DNA of 7,074 nt. Source: DHVE2 group archaeon. GTDB taxonomy: Archaea; Thermoplasmatota; Thermoplasmata; Thermoplasmatales; Aciduliprofundaceae. The notes under the pieces were generated by a model. It searched no databases. It was not told the origin of the DNA and saw nothing but the letters and a program-made list of their open reading frames with translations. The first letter of the stretch is position 1. Each line of letters starts with the position of its first letter. Shown in pieces: positions 6,034 through 7,074 of the stretch. The stretch is taken from positions 1 through 7,074 of the forward strand of contig JALULR010000201.1 of NCBI GenBank assembly GCA_027056155.1. The letters run 5' to 3'. The position numbers and the translations under genes were made by a program.

Positions 6034-6833
6034 CTCTCTTTGAGTTTTCTTACAAATATAACGGGTATCGGGGAATGAGTGGCCATGTATAGGGACACAT
6101 GCCCAACTTTCGGAGATAAATAACCTTTTTTACCAGTGCCCATTACAACTATATCATTCTCACCAAGATGCTCAAAAATTTTCTTAGGTTCGTCTTCAAC
6201 AATTTTTTTCTCAATTCTCACGTTCCAATAATTTGCCTTCCATTCCACGTTCTTTAATATTTTTTCACCTGACTCATTACTATATTTGGAAAAGTAAATT
6301 ACCTCCATCTCTAAATTATACGACGACGATAGCAAAATTGCAAAATTCTCTGCTCTTTTTGTCTTAGCAGTGCCATCAGTGAGCAGGAGAAGCCGCTTTA
6401 TGGGCACTCTATCGCATCTATCTGCCAGAGTAAGTACCGGAATGGGGCTTATCTTTAATACATTATGCACCGTAGAGCCTAGACGATGTGCCGATGCTGT
6501 GCTCTTTCTCCCGTAAACCCGCATGGCAATAAGGTCCACATCGTTGAGCTTAGCGTATCTAACTATCTCTCGTGATGGTAGCCCCTCTGCAACTCTATTC
6601 TTCACATTGTGAATGCCCAAACTATGTAGTTTCTCCTCTGCCTCTCTAACTGCCTTCATTGAAGCATCTTGCATTTCATCGTAGAGCAAATTTGTGAGCT
6701 GCACCCCTCTCTCGTATGTATTAACCACGCTAATTACATGAAAATCTGCGAAGGGAAACGCCTTAGCCATATACTCAATCACATGATCCTCGAGACCAAA
6801 TCCATCGGTTGGAATGAGCACTCTTTTGATCAT
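6006..6833 (-). CDS. Tandem universal stress protein (two UspA domains)
   Basis: Cytosolic protein of 275 residues made of two Usp domains (about 1-138 and 144-263), each beginning with the strand and Asp of the nucleotide-binding fold (RVLIPTDG at 4-11, RLLLLTDG at 147-154) and ending in the family's final strand (PIPVLTL at 130-136, PIPVIFV at 255-261). The ATP-loop pattern GxxGx9G(S/T) is altered in both: the first reads YGRKSTASAHRLGST (107-121), lacking the first Gly and with one extra residue; the second reads GTGKKGYLSPKVGHV (232-246), with Lys for the second Gly and His for Ser/Thr. Nucleotide binding is therefore uncertain. The C-terminus is strongly basic (KLKERWSKRISRR). The ATG at 6833 is supported by a TATA box about 25 bases upstream, predicting a leaderless mRNA. 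It is first in an operon with the permease, which starts within its last codons, suggesting it regulates or accompanies that transporter. Confidence 0.9.
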   Translation of the reverse strand: MIKRVLIPTDGFGLEDHVIEYMAKAFPFADFHVISVVNTYERGVQLTNLLYDEMQDASMKAVREAEEKLHSLGIHNVKNRVAEGLPSREIVRYAKLNDVDLIAMRVYGRKSTASAHRLGSTVHNVLKISPIPVLTLADRCDRVPIKRLLLLTDGTAKTKRAENFAILLSSSYNLEMEVIYFSKYSNESGEKILKNVEWKANYWNVRIEKKIVEDEPKKIFEHLGENDIVVMGTGKKGYLSPKVGHVSLYMATHSPIPVIFVRKLKERWSKRISRR

Positions 6834-6853
6834 CAGAAAGCTTCAAGTCTACG

Positions 6854-6862
6854 TTATATTTA
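6854..6862 (-). promoter_or_regulatory. TATA box for the stress-protein/permease operon
   Basis: The minus strand reads TAAATATAA, preceded by purine-rich GCAAAGAG in the TFB-recognition position. Its centre is 25 bases before the ATG at 6833, so the operon transcript should begin at or within a base or two of the start codon. No separate promoter is seen before the permease. Confidence 0.6.
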
Positions 6863-6889
6863 CTCTTTGCTTCCCAAATGTGTCCACCA

Positions 6890-6900
6890 TTAAAAATAAA
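6890..6900 (+). promoter_or_regulatory. TATA-like element for the flap endonuclease gene
   Basis: TTAAAAATAAA has its centre near 6895, which predicts transcription from about 6921 and a leader of roughly 12 bases that just includes the GGTG ribosome site. It lies about 30 bases from the opposing TATA box of the stress-protein gene, so the two promoters share a 99-base spacer. Confidence 0.45.
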
Positions 6901-6922
6901 TCGGTGAATGTAATAATCGCAC

Positions 6923-6926
6923 GGTG
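6923..6926 (+). promoter_or_regulatory. Short ribosome binding site (GGTG) for flap endonuclease
   Basis: GGTG can pair with the CACC of the archaeal 16S rRNA 3' end and sits 6 bases before the ATG at 6933. It supports that ATG as the start. Confidence 0.5.
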
Positions 6927-6932
6927 CTAAAA

Positions 6933-7074
6933 ATGGGCGTGGAGCTTGGTGACATACTCTTGAAAAAAGAGATTAAATTTACGGATTTGAAAGGAAGGGT
7001 CGTGGCAATTGATGGATACAACACTCTTTACCAATTTTTGAGCATAATCAGACAGCCAGATGGCACTCCGCTAA
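6933..7074 (+). CDS. fen: Flap endonuclase 1 (FEN1/XPG family), N-terminal part only
   Basis: Structure-specific 5' nuclease that removes RNA-primer flaps during lagging-strand replication and acts in long-patch base excision repair, working with PCNA. Only the first 47 codons are in the window; the frame runs off the right edge. The N-terminus MGVELGDIL is diagnostic for archaeal and eukaryotic FEN1, with Gly2, whose backbone lies at the active site after Met removal. [15 protein letters not shown] (23-37) carries the catalytic metal-binding Asp27 and the conserved Tyr33, and IRQPDGTPL (39-47) is the conserved end of the first N-domain strand-helix unit. The other catalytic acidic residues and the C-terminal PCNA-binding motif lie outside. 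It is divergent from the stress-protein operon. This gene is a strong marker that the DNA is archaeal. Confidence 0.95.
   Translation, partial: MGVELGDILLKKEIKFTDLKGRVVAIDGYNTLYQFLSIIRQPDGTPL

Noticed and set aside
6669..6893. 74-codon plus-strand open frame opposite the stress-protein N-terminus
   Set aside because: It runs through the stress-protein gene and both divergent promoters, so it is not compatible with the better-supported features there.
1..7074. CRISPR array, insertion sequence, prophage or attachment site
   Set aside because: No regularly spaced repeats, terminal inverted repeats, transposase, integrase or phage genes are visible on either strand.

Overview
The window looks archaeal and probably euryarchaeal. 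It carries a flap endonuclease 1 start, a fused ADP-forming acyl-CoA synthetase, an MTH1187-type thiamine-binding protein, TATA boxes about 25-30 bases before several start codons, and genes that seem to be read from leaderless or very short-leader mRNAs. Base composition is moderately AT-rich. The gene mix fits a peptide- or organic-acid-fermenting anaerobe; a Thermoplasmata/DHVE2-like (Aciduliprofundum-type) source is a guess that the sequence alone cannot settle.

Layout: (1) 1-1154, plus strand: the 3' part of a cation/proton antiporter gene cut by the left edge. (2) 1165-2077, minus strand: a two-gene unit, thiamine-binding protein then SAM-dependent methyltransferase, overlapping by 11 bases. 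(3) 2078-2666: a small-gene island with a divergent promoter region and near-palindrome, a 52-residue two-helix membrane peptide (plus) and a 54-residue soluble protein (minus) whose stop codons touch. (4) 2667-4754, plus strand: fused alpha-beta ADP-forming acyl-CoA synthetase with a full Shine-Dalgarno site. (5) 4747-6833, minus strand: a two-gene unit, tandem universal-stress protein then an ArsB/NhaD/P-protein-type permease, overlapping by 28 bases. (6) 6933-7074, plus strand: the first 47 codons of flap endonuclease 1, cut by the right edge and divergent from the stress-protein gene.

The genes do not form one pathway. The synthetase makes ATP from acyl-CoA thioesters, the typical last step of archaeal fermentation. 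The antiporter and the permease point to ion homeostasis, and the permease is probably co-regulated with the stress protein. Packing is very tight: three convergent gene pairs are separated by 10, 0 and -8 bases. I see no phage, CRISPR, insertion sequence or defence cassette. The most open material is the pair of small genes and the near-palindrome at 2087-2666.
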